Shown: piece by piece, positions 47,615 to 61,003 of the stretch | Numbering within the stretch: the stretch's first letter is position 1 | Layout of the letters: every line of letters begins with the position of its first letter | Origin: an uncultured Oleiphilus sp. | Lineage (GTDB): Bacteria > Pseudomonadota > Gammaproteobacteria > Pseudomonadales > Oleiphilaceae | DNA: 64,000 bases | NCBI GenBank assembly: GCA_913020045.1 | Contig: CAJWBE010000013.1 | Location: forward strand, 26,596 to 90,595 | Direction of reading: 5' to 3' | Position numbers and translations under genes: made by a program | Notes under the pieces: model-generated | Told to the model about the DNA's origin: nothing | The model's input: only the letters and a program-made list of their open reading frames with translations | The model's database searches: none

Positions 47615-47777
47615 CTATATGAATAGTTCTATTAAGTCTTTGATTTTTAAAATAATGAGGCTTCATTCAGATTTTGTATCTGGCTGTTTTGTAGATTGGT
47701 TAAAAATTGTTCTCTTAAAGCTGTAAAAGCGCTCGCATAGTCTTATAATGCCCCGCTATTTTTCAAGAGGTTGAACT

Positions 47778-49667
47778 GTGGATTATCCTACGCAATATGA
47801 TGTGATTGTAATTGGCGGCGGTCATGCGGGTACCGAGGCTGCATGTGCTGCCGCGCGCATGGGCTCCCAAGTTCTACTTTTAACTCATAACATCGAAACG
47901 CTAGGCCAGATGTCATGTAACCCGGCCATTGGGGGAATTGGCAAAACACATCTTGTAAAAGAAATTGATGCTTTAGATGGCGCGATGGCGCGCGCCACGG
48001 ATTTGGCAGGTATTCAATTTAGAGTGTTGAATAGCCGTAAAGGCCCCGCTGTGCGCGCGACGCGAGCGCAAGCAGACCGTGTTCTTTACAAAGCAGCGAT
48101 TCGAGAAATTCTTGAAAATACCGACGGTTTGCAAATATTTCAGCAATCAGTCGATGATTTGATAGTTGAAAACGACACTGCATGTGGTGTTGTTACCAAT
48201 ACTGGGCTGAAGTTTTTTGCGAAAACCGTTGTTCTTACAACGGGTACCTTTTTAGGCGGCGTTATTCACGTTGGTTTAGAGAACCATTCCGGTGGTAGAG
48301 CGGGCGACCCCCCTTCAATAGCGCTTGCTAAACGGCTACGCGCTTTACCGTTTCGAGTAGGGAGGCTAAAGACCGGTACACCACCTAGAATTGATGCCCG
48401 CAGTGTCGATTTTACAAAAATGGATGTTCAGCCGGGCGATGAGCCCTTGCCGAATATGTCTTATATGGGTGTTGAGGCTGATCATCCGCGTCAAGTGCCG
48501 TGTTATGTGACTTACACTAACGCTCGCACTCATGAAATCATCAAAGCAGGCTTTGACCGATCACCTATGTTTACAGGTGTTATCGAAGGAACAGGTCCAC
48601 GTTATTGTCCATCAATAGAAGACAAAATTAATCGCTTCTCCGACAAAGACTCACACCAAATATTTGTAGAGCCAGAAGGGTTAACAACGCATGAACTTTA
48701 TCCTAATGGAATTTCTACTAGTTTGCCGTTCGACGTCCAGTTGGATTTGGTTCGTTCTATTCCAGGGTTTGAAAATGCGCATATTACTCGTCCTGGCTAC
48801 GCAATTGAGTATGATTATTTTAATCCGCAGGATCTAAAGCACAGCCTTGAAACAAAGATTATCAGTAATTTGTTTTTTGCGGGGCAAATCAATGGTACCA
48901 CCGGCTACGAAGAAGCTGGCGCTCAGGGCTTGCTCGCTGGCGCCAATGCTTCACTGAAAGCACAAGGTAAGGAAACTTGGTGCCCAAGGCGAGATGAAGC
49001 GTACATAGGTGTTTTAGTAGACGATTTAATAACGCTGGGTACAAGTGAGCCGTACCGAATGTTTACGAGTCGCGCTGAATATCGCTTGTTGCTACGTGAA
49101 GATAATGCTGACTTACGATTGACTGAAAAAGGTCGAGAGCTGGGCTTGGTAGGTGACGAGAGGTGGAGCTTTTACAAGGAAAAGAAAACAGCACTAACGA
49201 CCCAAAGGACGTATCTCGATAATACTTGGATTCAACCGGGTACGGAACAAGCCAAGCGCGCTGGGCAATATTTGGAAAGGCCACTAACACGTGAATATAG
49301 CTTGTCAGACTTATTACGCCGCCCAGAAATAGACTATAAAAAAATTGAAGAGATTACAGAACAACAAAGTGTGCGCAACGATGTTTCAGCGCAACTAGAG
49401 ATTCAGATAAAATATGAAGGTTATATTTCTCGTCAAGAAGATGAAATTGCTAAATTAAAGAAGAATGAGAATTTTCCTTTGCCTATCGATCTCGATTACT
49501 CTGTCATTTCTGGATTGTCGAATGAGATTTCTCAAAAGTTACGGGATGTTAGGCCAGAAACAATCGCGCAAGCTTCGCGTATACCTGGTGTCACGCCAGC
49601 GGCGGTCTCTTTGCTTCTTGTATACCTCAAAAAACGGCAATTAGCCGCTAAGAAGAAAAGCGCATAG
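47778..49667 (+). CDS. mnmG: MnmG (GidA), tRNA uridine modification FAD enzyme
   Basis: FAD-binding partner of MnmE for U34 modification. [18 protein letters not shown] (FAD site), [20 protein letters not shown] and [10 protein letters not shown] are family hallmarks. 629 residues with a GTG start at 47778 after AAGAGG. Its stop overlaps the rsmG start by one base. Confidence 0.97.
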   Translation: MDYPTQYDVIVIGGGHAGTEAACAAARMGSQVLLLTHNIETLGQMSCNPAIGGIGKTHLVKEIDALDGAMARATDLAGIQFRVLNSRKGPAVRATRAQADRVLYKAAIREILENTDGLQIFQQSVDDLIVENDTACGVVTNTGLKFFAKTVVLTTGTFLGGVIHVGLENHSGGRAGDPPSIALAKRLRALPFRVGRLKTGTPPRIDARSVDFTKMDVQPGDEPLPNMSYMGVEADHPRQVPCYVTYTNARTHEIIKAGFDRSPMFTGVIEGTGPRYCPSIEDKINRFSDKDSHQIFVEPEGLTTHELYPNGISTSLPFDVQLDLVRSIPGFENAHITRPGYAIEYDYFNPQDLKHSLETKIISNLFFAGQINGTTGYEEAGAQGLLAGANASLKAQGKETWCPRRDEAYIGVLVDDLITLGTSEPYRMFTSRAEYRLLLREDNADLRLTEKGRELGLVGDERWSFYKEKKTALTTQRTYLDNTWIQPGTEQAKRAGQYLERPLTREYSLSDLLRRPEIDYKKIEEITEQQSVRNDVSAQLEIQIKYEGYISRQEDEIAKLKKNENFPLPIDLDYSVISGLSNEISQKLRDVRPETIAQASRIPGVTPAAVSLLLVYLKKRQLAAKKKSA

Positions 49668-50320
49668 TGTCGAAGTTAATAGATCAAAATCAGCAAAGTT
49701 ATTTTCGAACGTGTTTAGTGGATTCTGGCAAGCTACTTGATTTGTCGTTTTCGGATGAGCAACTGGATAAGCTAGTGAACTATTTAGTCTTGCTCCACAA
49801 ATGGAATAAGACATATAACTTAACAGCTGTTCGTGACCCTGAAGCAATGTTATATCGCCACTTGGTCGATTCACTTAGTATTGTTAGCTATATCAGCGGT
49901 CAGCTTATTCTGGACGTCGGCACGGGCCCCGGACTTCCTGGGATACCTTTGGCAATTATGTTTCCAGAGAAAAAATTTGTGTTGTTAGATTCAAATATCA
50001 AGAAAACACGTTTTTTGACTCAATCGATTATAGAACTCGGTATTAGCAATATCGATGTGAGACATGGAAGGGTTGAGGAACAGCAGTTTGAGCAGCCTTT
50101 TGACCATATTGTATCCCGTGCATTTGCGGCACTGGACAAAATGGTATCTCTTAGCCATATGCACTTATCTAAGACGGGCCAATTTTTAGCAATGAAAGGC
50201 CTTGATCCAATTAATGAGCAAGAAGCATTGGGTGATCGGTACGAAATTAAAAAAACGATTAACCTAGATGTTCCTGGTTGTGAAGCACAACGACATTTAA
50301 TTATTATAGAGGCGTCATAA
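49667..50320 (+). CDS. rsmG: RsmG (GidB), 16S rRNA G527 methyltransferase
   Basis: Makes m7G527 in 16S rRNA; loss gives low-level streptomycin resistance. SAM site LDVGTGPGLPGIPLAI and the conserved SRAFAALDKM are clear. 217 residues, GTG start overlapping the mnmG stop. Followed 42 bases later by parA, the standard order. Confidence 0.96.
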   Translation: MSKLIDQNQQSYFRTCLVDSGKLLDLSFSDEQLDKLVNYLVLLHKWNKTYNLTAVRDPEAMLYRHLVDSLSIVSYISGQLILDVGTGPGLPGIPLAIMFPEKKFVLLDSNIKKTRFLTQSIIELGISNIDVRHGRVEEQQFEQPFDHIVSRAFAALDKMVSLSHMHLSKTGQFLAMKGLDPINEQEALGDRYEIKKTINLDVPGCEAQRHLIIIEAS

Positions 50321-50362
50321 CAACTGATGTGCACTTCTCCCCTAACCTACTAAGGACGCAGC

Positions 50363-51157
50363 GTGGCTAGAATTTTCGCTATTACCAATCAAAAAGGCGG
50401 CGTAGGAAAAACCACTACGAGTGTCAATTTGGCCGCGTCGTTGGCTGCTACGAAGCGCCGAATCTTAATGATCGATTTAGACCCCCAAGGCAATGCAACG
50501 ATGGGTTGTGGGGTCAACAAGAATGAAATTGAGCTTAGTGCTTACGATGTTCTGACAAAAAAAGCGATATGTGCTGATGTTATCGTGCGCTCAGAAATAG
50601 GCGGATTCGACGTCATTCCCGCGAATGGTGATTTGGTTGCTGCTGAAGTAGAGCTCCTAAATGAAATAGGGCGAGAGCATCGCTTAAGATTAGCGCTAAA
50701 CAGTATTCGGCATAATTACGATTTCATCTTGATCGACTGCCCGCCCTCCTTAAACATGCTCACGGTCAATGCGCTGTCATCTGCTGAAGGTGTCATCATT
50801 CCAATGCAATGCGAGTATTATGCTTTGGAGGGGTTAGCCGCCTTGATGAGCACGGTTGAGCAAATCAAAGAAACGATAAATCCTGATTTGCGGATCGCTG
50901 GTATTTTAAGAACGATGTATGACCCAAGAAATAGCTTAACAAAAGATGTGTCAGCTGAACTTGAGGAATATTTTGACGACTTAGTATTTAAAGTAGCGAT
51001 TCCACGCAACGTTCGTCTCGCAGAAGCACCAAGTCATGGTTTGCCAGTTCTGTATTATGACAAGGCGTCGAAAGGCGCGATTGCTTATCTAGCGTTGGCA
51101 GGTGAAATAGTACGTAAGACGAAAGTTAAAACGACGCCGGTTTTGGAAGCTAGCTAA
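50363..51157 (+). CDS. parA: ParA, chromosome partition ATPase
   Basis: Deviant Walker A ATPase (KGGVGKTT, 11-18; second motif IDLDPQGNAT) that forms a nucleoid-bound gradient moving ParB-parS complexes. 264 residues, chromosomal (Soj) type without an N-terminal DNA-binding domain. Partner ParB follows, and cognate parS sites lie at 36.0 and 36.7 kb. Confidence 0.97.
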   Translation: MARIFAITNQKGGVGKTTTSVNLAASLAATKRRILMIDLDPQGNATMGCGVNKNEIELSAYDVLTKKAICADVIVRSEIGGFDVIPANGDLVAAEVELLNEIGREHRLRLALNSIRHNYDFILIDCPPSLNMLTVNALSSAEGVIIPMQCEYYALEGLAALMSTVEQIKETINPDLRIAGILRTMYDPRNSLTKDVSAELEEYFDDLVFKVAIPRNVRLAEAPSHGLPVLYYDKASKGAIAYLALAGEIVRKTKVKTTPVLEAS

Positions 51158-51176
51158 TTTATGATTGGGAATAATT

Positions 51177-52046
51177 GTGGTTAAAAAACGAGGGTTGGGT
51201 GAAAAAGGTTTAGGTGCTTTGCTGAAAGGCTCTAGTGTTGAAACCCGAGCGACTGGTGATCAAGATAAGTCTTTACATGAACTGCCTGTCGAATTAGTTC
51301 AACGCGGCAAATATCAGCCCCGTCGCGACATGGACCCCGACGCCCTAGAAGAGCTAGCGGAGTCGATTCGACAGCAGGGCGTTATGCAGCCTATCGTTGT
51401 GCGTCCTATAGCAGAAGGCCGCTATGAAATTATCGCTGGCGAACGTCGTTGGCGAGCAACCCAGCTTGCAGGATTGGACCGTGTCCCTGCCGTCGTCAGA
51501 GATGTTCCTGACGAAGCCGCTGTTGCGATGGCGCTTATTGAGAACATTCAGCGTGAAAACCTTAATGCAATGGAAGAAGCCATGGCGCTTAAGCGTTTGC
51601 AAGAAGAGTTTGAGCTAACACAGGCCGAGGTAGCGCAAGCGGTAGGTAAGTCGCGTACCACGGTGACTAACTTGCTGCGTCTACTCAACCTCTCAAATGA
51701 AGTGCGTTTGATGTTGGAGCATGGCGACTTAGAAATGGGGCATGGGCGGGCGATGTTGACCTTATCTGATGAGCAACAAATTAACGTTGCTAGGCAAGTA
51801 GAATCAAAGTCGCTATCGGTTCGCCAAACGGAAGCTTTGGTGCGCAAGCTGCAAACTCAGCAAGAAAGTGGCGGGCCAAAACAAAAACCTAAAGCTGATC
51901 GTGATGTATTACGCTTGCAGGAAGATCTGTCTGACAAACTTGGCGCTGCTGTTGCGCTTGATCACGGTGCAAAAGGAAAGGGAAAACTGGTCATCAAATA
52001 TAATTCTTTAGAAGAACTAGACGGTATTATTGCGCATATTCACTAA
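51177..52046 (+). CDS. parB: ParB, parS-binding CTPase
   Basis: Partition protein of about 289 residues: N-terminal ParA contact (KKRGLGEKGLGALL), CTP-binding GERRWRAT and ENIQRENLNAMEEA boxes, HTH in TQAEVAQAVGKSRTTVTNLL, C-terminal dimer domain. The GTG at 51177, preceded by GGGA, is preferred over an in-frame TTG at 51165. It loads at parS and slides as a clamp. Confidence 0.96.
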   Translation: MVKKRGLGEKGLGALLKGSSVETRATGDQDKSLHELPVELVQRGKYQPRRDMDPDALEELAESIRQQGVMQPIVVRPIAEGRYEIIAGERRWRATQLAGLDRVPAVVRDVPDEAAVAMALIENIQRENLNAMEEAMALKRLQEEFELTQAEVAQAVGKSRTTVTNLLRLLNLSNEVRLMLEHGDLEMGHGRAMLTLSDEQQINVARQVESKSLSVRQTEALVRKLQTQQESGGPKQKPKADRDVLRLQEDLSDKLGAAVALDHGAKGKGKLVIKYNSLEELDGIIAHIH

Positions 52047-52173
52047 CTAGCAGGATGCCCTGAGTGCTAGAGCAAGTGATTAATTTTGTAACTAAGCAGC
52101 AATATCGTTCCGACATCTGTTGAATGCACTAGCCTTTATCAATATAATCTGCCACGCCTTAAGCTTACGTTAG

Positions 52174-52202
52174 AGTCTTAAGACTTAATGTTAAGGTAAC
52201 AT
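52174..52202. promoter_or_regulatory. Inverted repeats upstream of the atp operon
   Basis: A perfect palindrome AGTCTTAAGACT (52174-52185) and the inverted repeat TGTTA-AGG-TAACA (about 52190-52202) lie in the 273-base gap between parB and atpI. They are the only structured elements there and may bind a regulator of the atp operon; I could not define a convincing -35/-10 pair. The rest of the gap is A/T-rich. Confidence 0.35.
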
Positions 52203-52319
52203 ATTGAAAGTAATAACTTTTCTAAAGTGATTACTGATTAAGCAAAATAGAATAAAAACAAAAGAATTTGCAAAACAAACAGAATTGAAAAAGGTGAGGC
52301 GATCAAGCAAGCACCAATC

Positions 52320-52673
52320 ATGAAGATATTCGCTCTGCAGATAGGCATTACACTCTGCCTCTGTTTATTGTTTGGAGCGTTTAGTGGCTGGATAGCCGCC
52401 TATTCATCTTTCATGGGAGGCGTCATTTTTGCGATACCTCAGTTGTATTTTGGGTACAAAGCGTACCAAGTGATGGGCGCAAGGTCGGCCATCGCGATAG
52501 TACAAAATTTTTATAAAGGTGAGTCTGGAAAAATCGTAATGGTAGGTACTGGCTTCGCGTTAGCGTTTGCGTTGGTAAAACCCTTAGATTTTTTCGCGCT
52601 GTTTCTCTCCTTTATTATTGTGTTGTTTGTGAATGCATTTTTACCGGCCTTTAACAGGGCTTTCGCTTCCTAG
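52320..52673 (+). CDS. atpI: AtpI, ATP synthase assembly protein I
   Basis: 117-residue membrane protein with four hydrophobic helices, first gene of the atp operon; helps assemble the c-ring. Sequence is loosely conserved; the identification rests on size, helices (FGYKAYQVMGARSA and FYKGESGKIVM loops) and position before atpB. Confidence 0.88.
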   Translation: MKIFALQIGITLCLCLLFGAFSGWIAAYSSFMGGVIFAIPQLYFGYKAYQVMGARSAIAIVQNFYKGESGKIVMVGTGFALAFALVKPLDFFALFLSFIIVLFVNAFLPAFNRAFAS

Positions 52674-52706
52674 ATCAAACAACAGACTCAGTTTCTTATT
52701 TACTAA

Positions 52707-53603
<897 letters not shown>

Positions 53604-53642
53604 GAATTTATATTAAATATTCAATTAACCTTAACGCTTTAA

Positions 53643-53903
<261 letters not shown>

Positions 53904-53963
53904 TTCGGTCGCGGGATTTAGTTATCTAAATACCTAAACTAACAACGAAACGAGGTTACTGGT

Positions 53964-54434
53964 GTGAATATTAATTACACACTTATTGGTCAAATGATTT
54001 TCTTCGCTGCTTTTGTGCTGTTTTGCATGAAGTATGTGTGGCCACCATTGGTGAGTGCATTAGCTGAACGCGAAAAGAAAATCTCAGATGGCCTTGCTGC
54101 GGCAGATCGTGCCTCTAAAGACTTGGAACTTGCTCAGAAAAAAGCAATGGATGAGTTGAGAGAAGCGAAAGCGCAAGCAGCAGAGCTTATTGAACAAGCG
54201 AATAAGCGTTCTAACCAGATTGTTGACGAAGCTAAAGAAGTGGCTACGCAAGAAGGTGAACGTTTGATCGTCGCAGCGAAAGCAGAAATTGAACAAGAAA
54301 AGAATCGTGTTAAAGAAGAATTGCGTGCTGAAGTAGCGGTAATTGCAATTGCTGGCGCAGAAAAGATTCTTGGATCATCAATTGATGCAAACAAGCATAG
54401 CGAGTTACTCGATAAGCTTGCGGCAGAAATTTAA
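53964..54434 (+). CDS. atpF: ATP synthase Fo subunit b
   Basis: 156-residue peripheral stalk: one N-terminal membrane helix (about 5-25) and a long charged coiled coil (about 30-140). GTG start. Only one b gene is present, so the stalk should be a b2 homodimer. Confidence 0.96.
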   Translation: MNINYTLIGQMIFFAAFVLFCMKYVWPPLVSALAEREKKISDGLAAADRASKDLELAQKKAMDELREAKAQAAELIEQANKRSNQIVDEAKEVATQEGERLIVAAKAEIEQEKNRVKEELRAEVAVIAIAGAEKILGSSIDANKHSELLDKLAAEI

Positions 54435-54450
54435 TTTTTGAGAGTGAACG

Positions 54451-54987
54451 ATGGCAGAATCAATTACGATTGCTCGTCCTTACGCTAAGGCAGCATTTGA
54501 AGCAGCAAGAGCGGACAACGCGCTAGCTGCTTGGTCAGAAATGCTCGCTTTTGCATCTGCGGTTTCGCAGGATGAGAAGATGAAAGTTGTTCTCGATCAC
54601 CCCGCGTTAACGAGTGAGCACAAAGCTCAGGCGTTTTTCGATGTATGTACAGATAAGCTTGACGAAAATGGCAAGCGTTATATCTCTGTGCTGTCTGAGA
54701 ATAAGCGTTTGAGCTTGCTCCCTAAAATAGCTGATTTGTTTGAAAACTTTAAATCTCAATTAGAGCAATCGATTGATGTTGAAGTTGAAAGTGCATTTGA
54801 GCTCGATAGCGCGCAACAAGATAAGCTTGCACAAGCATTAAGTAAGAAGCTAGATCGCACAGTGGTTGTTTCATCCACAACGAATGAATCGTTGATTGGT
54901 GGAGCGGTCATTAGAGCTCGTGATTTAGTTATCGACGCTTCTGTACGTGGCAAAATTGCAAAATTGGCCGAAGCGATTGGTGCTTAG
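54451..54987 (+). CDS. atpH: ATP synthase F1 subunit delta
   Basis: 178-residue subunit linking the b stalk to the top of F1. N-terminal ARPYAKAAFEAAR and C-terminal GGAVIRARDLVIDASVRGK are characteristic. 16 bases behind atpF. Confidence 0.97.
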   Translation: MAESITIARPYAKAAFEAARADNALAAWSEMLAFASAVSQDEKMKVVLDHPALTSEHKAQAFFDVCTDKLDENGKRYISVLSENKRLSLLPKIADLFENFKSQLEQSIDVEVESAFELDSAQQDKLAQALSKKLDRTVVVSSTTNESLIGGAVIRARDLVIDASVRGKIAKLAEAIGA

Positions 54988-55017
54988 GTAGCAGTTTCAG
55001 ATTTGAGGATTTAAAGC

Positions 55018-56562
55018 ATGCAACAGCTAAACCCAGCTGAGATCAGCGAAATAATCAAGAAGCGGATCGAGCAACTCGATGTGTCTTCTGAAGCCCAAAA
55101 TGAGGGCACTATCGTCAGTGTATCTGATGGTATTGTATTGGTTCATGGTCTTGCCGATGTTATGTACGGTGAGATGGTTGAATTTGAAAGTGGTGTTTAC
55201 GGTATGGCGCTTAACCTAGAGCGTGACTCTGTAGGTATCGTTGTGCTTGGTGACCCGAAAGGTTTGGCCGAAGGCCAAAAAGCAAAATGTACTGGACGTA
55301 TTCTAGAAGTTCCAATTGGTGAAGCATTACTTGGCCGTGTTGTAGACGGACTTGGTAACCCGATTGATGGTAAAGGTCCAATTGAAACGACCTTAACTGC
55401 ACCGCTAGAAAAAGTCGCACCTGGTGTAATCGCACGTCAATCAGTTGATCAGCCAGTGCAAATCGGTTTGAAAGCAATTGACGCAATGGTACCGGTAGGC
55501 CGTGGTCAGCGCGAGTTGATTATCGGAGACCGTCAGACTGGTAAGACTGCCATCGCTATCGATGCAATCATCAACCAGAAAGGCACAGGCGTTAAATGTA
55601 TTTATGTTGCCATCGGTCAGAAGCAATCTTCTATCGCGGCGGTTGTACGTAAGCTGGAAGAGCACGGCGCAATGGATCACACGATCGTTGTTGCTGCTGG
55701 CGCTTCGGATCCAGCAGCTATGTTGTTCCTAGCGCCATACGGCGGTACAACAATGGGTGAATACTTCCGTGACCGTGGTGAAGATGCATTGATCGTATTT
55801 GATGATTTGACCAAGCAAGCTTGGGCATACCGTCAAATTTCATTGCTACTTCGTCGACCTCCTGGCCGTGAAGCATACCCTGGTGACGTTTTCTACTTGC
55901 ACTCACGTTTGTTAGAGCGAGCATCGCGTGTAAATGCCGAATATGTTGAAGCATTTACTAATGGTGAAGTGAAAGGGCAAACAGGTTCATTGACGGCATT
56001 GCCGATCATTGAAACTCAAGGTGGTGACGTTTCAGCATTCGTACCAACTAACGTAATTTCGATTACCGATGGTCAGATCTTCCTTGAGACGAACTTGTTC
56101 AACGCAGGTATTCGTCCCGCTATGAACGCGGGTGTTTCAGTATCTCGTGTTGGTGGTGCAGCTCAGACTAAGATCGTTAAGAAATTGGGCGGTAGTATTC
56201 GTCTTGCATTGGCTCAGTATCGTGAATTGGCGGCGTTCGCACAGTTCGCATCTGATCTAGATGATGCAACGCGTAAGCAGCTTGAGCATGGTCAACGTGT
56301 AACTGAGTTGATGAAGCAGAAGCAATATAGCCCACAAAGCGTTGCTGAAATGGGTATCGTTCTTTACGCCGCTAGTGAAGGCTTCTTGGACGATGTGCCA
56401 GTAAACAAAGTTGTTGATTTTGAAGATGCGATGTTGTCTTACGTTAATGCTGAGCATTCAGCGTTAGTCGCTAAGATCAACGAGAAAGGCGATTACAATA
56501 GTGAAATCGCTGACGGCATTAAATCAGCTCTTGAGCAATTTAAGTCGACGCAAACTTGGTAA
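55018..56562 (+). CDS. atpA: ATP synthase F1 subunit alpha
   Basis: 514-residue non-catalytic nucleotide-binding subunit. P-loop GDRQTGKT at 170-177; the [20 protein letters not shown] signature follows. Length and motifs are standard. The gap to atpG contains a 13-bp perfect hairpin. Confidence 0.98.
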   Translation: MQQLNPAEISEIIKKRIEQLDVSSEAQNEGTIVSVSDGIVLVHGLADVMYGEMVEFESGVYGMALNLERDSVGIVVLGDPKGLAEGQKAKCTGRILEVPIGEALLGRVVDGLGNPIDGKGPIETTLTAPLEKVAPGVIARQSVDQPVQIGLKAIDAMVPVGRGQRELIIGDRQTGKTAIAIDAIINQKGTGVKCIYVAIGQKQSSIAAVVRKLEEHGAMDHTIVVAAGASDPAAMLFLAPYGGTTMGEYFRDRGEDALIVFDDLTKQAWAYRQISLLLRRPPGREAYPGDVFYLHSRLLERASRVNAEYVEAFTNGEVKGQTGSLTALPIIETQGGDVSAFVPTNVISITDGQIFLETNLFNAGIRPAMNAGVSVSRVGGAAQTKIVKKLGGSIRLALAQYRELAAFAQFASDLDDATRKQLEHGQRVTELMKQKQYSPQSVAEMGIVLYAASEGFLDDVPVNKVVDFEDAMLSYVNAEHSALVAKINEKGDYNSEIADGIKSALEQFKSTQTW

Positions 56563-56567
56563 GCAAA

Positions 56568-56597
56568 GAATAGAGTGTTCGTGAGAACACTCTATTC
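56568..56597 (+). promoter_or_regulatory. Intra-operon hairpin between atpA and atpG
   Basis: Perfect 13-bp stem GAATAGAGTGTTC/GAACACTCTATTC (56568-56580 with 56585-56597) closed by a GTGA loop (a GNRA tetraloop in RNA), five bases behind the atpA stop. No U run follows, so it is not a normal terminator; it is better placed to protect the atpA 3' end or to mark an RNA-processing boundary. Confidence 0.8.
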
Positions 56598-56640
56598 AAC
56601 TATTACCTTAAAGTGATCAAGACTTTAAAGGCGACATAAA

Positions 56641-57501
56641 ATGGCCGTTGGTAAAGAGATACGAAATCAGATTTCGAGCATAAAAAGTACGCAAAAGATT
56701 ACGAGCGCAATGGAAATGGTTGCGGCAAGTAAAATGCGTAAAGCTCAAGATCGTATGAGTTTGGGTAAACCTTACTCAGAGAAAATTCGTTCGATTGTCA
56801 GTCACTTGGCAAATGCGAACACTGAATATAAGCACTTATATTTGCAAGAGCGTGAAGTGAAGCGTGTTGGCTACATCGTTATATCCACAGACCGTGGATT
56901 ATGTGGTGGCCTTAACGTCAACGTTTTTAAGAAGGTTGCAAAAGAGATTGCTAAAAATGCAGAAAATTCTGTAGAAGTGGATCTTTGTGCTGTTGGACAG
57001 AAAGCAATTAGCTTTTTCAACAGCTATGGCGGCAATGTGGTTGCCGCGTTAAGTCACTTAGGTGACAAACCTTCAGCGCATGAGCTAATTGGCTCTGTAA
57101 AAGTTATGTTGGATGCATACGATGAGGGTCGAATCGATCGCTTGTATGTTGTTTACAATAAGTTTGTAAATACCATGACGCAGAGCCCTGAAGTCGTACA
57201 GTTGTTGCCACTTGAAGCATCTAAAGAAGAAGAGATGCAGCATCATTGGGATTATATTTATGAGCCAGAAGCAAAAGATTTGCTCGATGGTTTGTTGACC
57301 CGATATGTTGAGTCGCAAGTGTACCAATCAGTGGTAGAAAACGTAGCTTGTGAGCAAGCAGCACGAATGGTCGCAATGAAATCAGCGACTGACAATGCTG
57401 GCGATATTATTAACGAATTACAGTTGATATATAACAAAGCGCGACAAGCAGCAATTACTCAGGAAATTTCTGAGATTGTTAGTGGTGCTGCTGCCGTATA
57501 G
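56641..57501 (+). CDS. atpG: ATP synthase F1 subunit gamma
   Basis: 286-residue rotor shaft. N-terminal [20 protein letters not shown] and C-terminal [19 protein letters not shown] coiled-coil segments are conserved; [11 protein letters not shown] is in the middle. One copy per F1, so lower expression than alpha and beta is expected. Confidence 0.98.
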   Translation: MAVGKEIRNQISSIKSTQKITSAMEMVAASKMRKAQDRMSLGKPYSEKIRSIVSHLANANTEYKHLYLQEREVKRVGYIVISTDRGLCGGLNVNVFKKVAKEIAKNAENSVEVDLCAVGQKAISFFNSYGGNVVAALSHLGDKPSAHELIGSVKVMLDAYDEGRIDRLYVVYNKFVNTMTQSPEVVQLLPLEASKEEEMQHHWDYIYEPEAKDLLDGLLTRYVESQVYQSVVENVACEQAARMVAMKSATDNAGDIINELQLIYNKARQAAITQEISEIVSGAAAV

Positions 57502-57543
57502 ATATACGTGCCAGTAAAAGCTTTGCGAATATTGTGAATTTAG

Positions 57544-58968
<1,425 letters not shown>

Positions 58969-59032
58969 GACTTTCCTTTTATAGAGCCGTCAAACAGCTT
59001 GTTTGCGGCTCAATAAGGTAAAGGACAAAAAT

Positions 59033-59452
59033 ATGGGTATTAGCGTGCATTGCGATATCGTAAGTGCAGAAGAATCAATTTTCTCGGGGTTAGTCGAGTT
59101 AATCGTTGCTGCGGGTGAGCTGGGAGATCTTGGTATTGCCCCGGGTCATGCACCATTGATGACAAAGCTGAATCCAGGACCTGTTCGTATTATTAAGCAG
59201 GGCGGTGAGGAAGAAGTATTTTTTGTGTCGGGTGGTTATTTGGAAGTTCAACCAAATATAGTCACCGTGCTTAGTGACAGTGCTCAACGAGCAGACGACG
59301 TCGACGAAGCTGCTGCACTTGAAGCGAAGAAAGAGGCTGAAAAAGCGTTAGCCAACCAATCGGGTGAATTCGATTATTCGAGAGCTGCTGCACAATTAGC
59401 AGAAGCATCGGCTAGATTGCGCGTAGTACAGCAGATGAGAAGAAAGCACTAA
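59033..59452 (+). CDS. atpC: ATP synthase F1 subunit epsilon
   Basis: 139-residue rotor subunit and inhibitor, with N-terminal beta sandwich ([28 protein letters not shown]) and C-terminal helices ([13 protein letters not shown]). The ATG at 59033 after AAAGGAC is the likely start; an upstream in-frame codon at 59003 lies before the RBS. Last gene of the operon. Confidence 0.96.
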   Translation: MGISVHCDIVSAEESIFSGLVELIVAAGELGDLGIAPGHAPLMTKLNPGPVRIIKQGGEEEVFFVSGGYLEVQPNIVTVLSDSAQRADDVDEAAALEAKKEAEKALANQSGEFDYSRAAAQLAEASARLRVVQQMRRKH

Positions 59453-59466
59453 ACAACCGTTTAGTT

Positions 59467-59496
59467 AAAAAGGCAGCTTACGCTGCCTTTTTTGTT
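59467..59496 (+). terminator. Terminator of the atp operon
   Basis: Stem AAAAAGGCAGC/GCTGCCTTTTT (59467-59477 with 59482-59492), TTAC loop and a T run to TTTTTTGTTTT, 15 bases behind atpC. It separates the atp operon from glmU. Confidence 0.93.
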
Positions 59497-59584
59497 TTAT
59501 AACACATCGAAAAATTGATTAATCATCATGTAATAGCGGGCACTTGTCCTATTATTAATAATGAATGAATTAGAGATAGATAAG

Positions 59585-60946
59585 ATGGAACTACATGTTG
59601 TAATTTTAGCGGCCGGAAAAGGGTCACGGATGAAGTCCAAGTTGCCGAAGGTCCTGCACTGTGTGGCGGGAAAACCGATGCTGCAGCATGTGATTGATTG
59701 TGCCCAAAAGTTAAATCCTTCAAAAATTCATGTCGTTATTGGCCATGGAAGCGAACTCGTCAAATCCACTATTAACGACGACAGTATTTTCTGGGTGCAG
59801 CAACTGGAACAGCTGGGTACCGGGCATGCAGTAGACCAAGCCCTCCCCAACATTCCCGCCTCAGCAAACGTCTTGGTTCTATATGGCGATGTGCCCCTTA
59901 TTGAAGAGAGTACTTTGGCGTCGTTATTGAGTGAGACATCACAAAGTGCGATGGCCATTCTTACCGTTGCGCTAGAGGACCCAACTGGCTACGGGCGAAT
60001 AGTGCGCAATGCCGCAGATGAAGTGACGGCAATTGTTGAACATAAAGACGCAACAGACGATCAGCTATCAATAAATGAAGTCAACACAGGTATTCTTGCC
60101 GCTCAAGCTGCCCACCTAAAGCAATGGTTGCCCGCACTTTCGAGTGACAATGCCCAAGGCGAATACTATTTGACCGATATCGTTTCCATGGCTGTCGGTC
60201 AAGACATCGATGTTGAAGCCGCCCACCCAGCTGCTGTCGAAGAAGTTCAGGGGGTGAATGACCGGCTGCAGTTATGTGAACTGGAGTGTTATGTTCAGTC
60301 ACAGACTGCTGAGCAGCTAATGTTGAATGGTGTTTCGCTATATGACCCACATCGCATTGATGTCCGCGGAGAGATAAAAACCGGATCAGACATTATTATC
60401 GATATTAATTCGGTATTTGTGGGTAAGGTGGAAATCGAAGATGATGTTGTTATCGGCCCTAATTGTTATATCAAAAACGCTAAAATTTGTCAGGGCAGTG
60501 TGATTCAAGCTAATACGGTAATTGAAGATGCCATCGTAGGCGCCAACTCCATAGTCGGGCCGTTTGCTAGGCTACGTCCTGGAACCGTTCTCGCGGGCGA
60601 CAATAAAGTCGGTAACTTTGTTGAAACTAAAAAAGCTATCGTCGGGCAAGGGTCAAAAATCAACCATCTAAGCTATGTTGGGGATGCTGAATTAGGCGCT
60701 AACGTAAACGTTGGGGCAGGTACTATTACTTGTAATTATGACGGCGTAAATAAGTCAAAAACTACTTTAGGTGACGATGTTTTCGTCGGTTCTAATACTT
60801 CCTTAGTGGCACCGGTAGTCATTAGCAACGGTGCGACGATAGGTGCGGGTTCTGTTATTTCTGGCGATGTTAAGGAAGCCCAATTAGCGGTCGCTCGAGC
60901 GAAGCAGCGAAATATCGACGGCTGGAACCGACCAGTTAAGAAGTGA
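59585..60946 (+). CDS. glmU: GlmU, GlcN-1-P acetyltransferase / GlcNAc-1-P uridyltransferase
   Basis: Bifunctional enzyme giving UDP-GlcNAc for peptidoglycan and LPS. N-terminal uridyltransferase LAAGKGSRMKSKLPKVLH (9-26), then a left-handed beta helix with NVGAGTITCNYDG and the acetyltransferase site. 454 residues from the ATG at 59585; an ATG at 59561 would add eight. 57 bases before glmS. Confidence 0.96.
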   Translation: MELHVVILAAGKGSRMKSKLPKVLHCVAGKPMLQHVIDCAQKLNPSKIHVVIGHGSELVKSTINDDSIFWVQQLEQLGTGHAVDQALPNIPASANVLVLYGDVPLIEESTLASLLSETSQSAMAILTVALEDPTGYGRIVRNAADEVTAIVEHKDATDDQLSINEVNTGILAAQAAHLKQWLPALSSDNAQGEYYLTDIVSMAVGQDIDVEAAHPAAVEEVQGVNDRLQLCELECYVQSQTAEQLMLNGVSLYDPHRIDVRGEIKTGSDIIIDINSVFVGKVEIEDDVVIGPNCYIKNAKICQGSVIQANTVIEDAIVGANSIVGPFARLRPGTVLAGDNKVGNFVETKKAIVGQGSKINHLSYVGDAELGANVNVGAGTITCNYDGVNKSKTTLGDDVFVGSNTSLVAPVVISNGATIGAGSVISGDVKEAQLAVARAKQRNIDGWNRPVKK

Positions 60947-61003
60947 CCCTGTTTGAAAATACTGCCGTCAGCGAACTGAAATTGAATAAACAAGGATAAA
61001 GAT

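Noticed and set aside
47620..47727. 35-codon frame starting ATGAATAG upstream of mnmG
   Set aside because: No RBS, and it lies in an A/T-rich DnaA-box gap; better explained as regulatory DNA.
60947..61003. glmS ribozyme/riboswitch
   Set aside because: The 57-base leader is too short and that class is found in Gram-positive bacteria.
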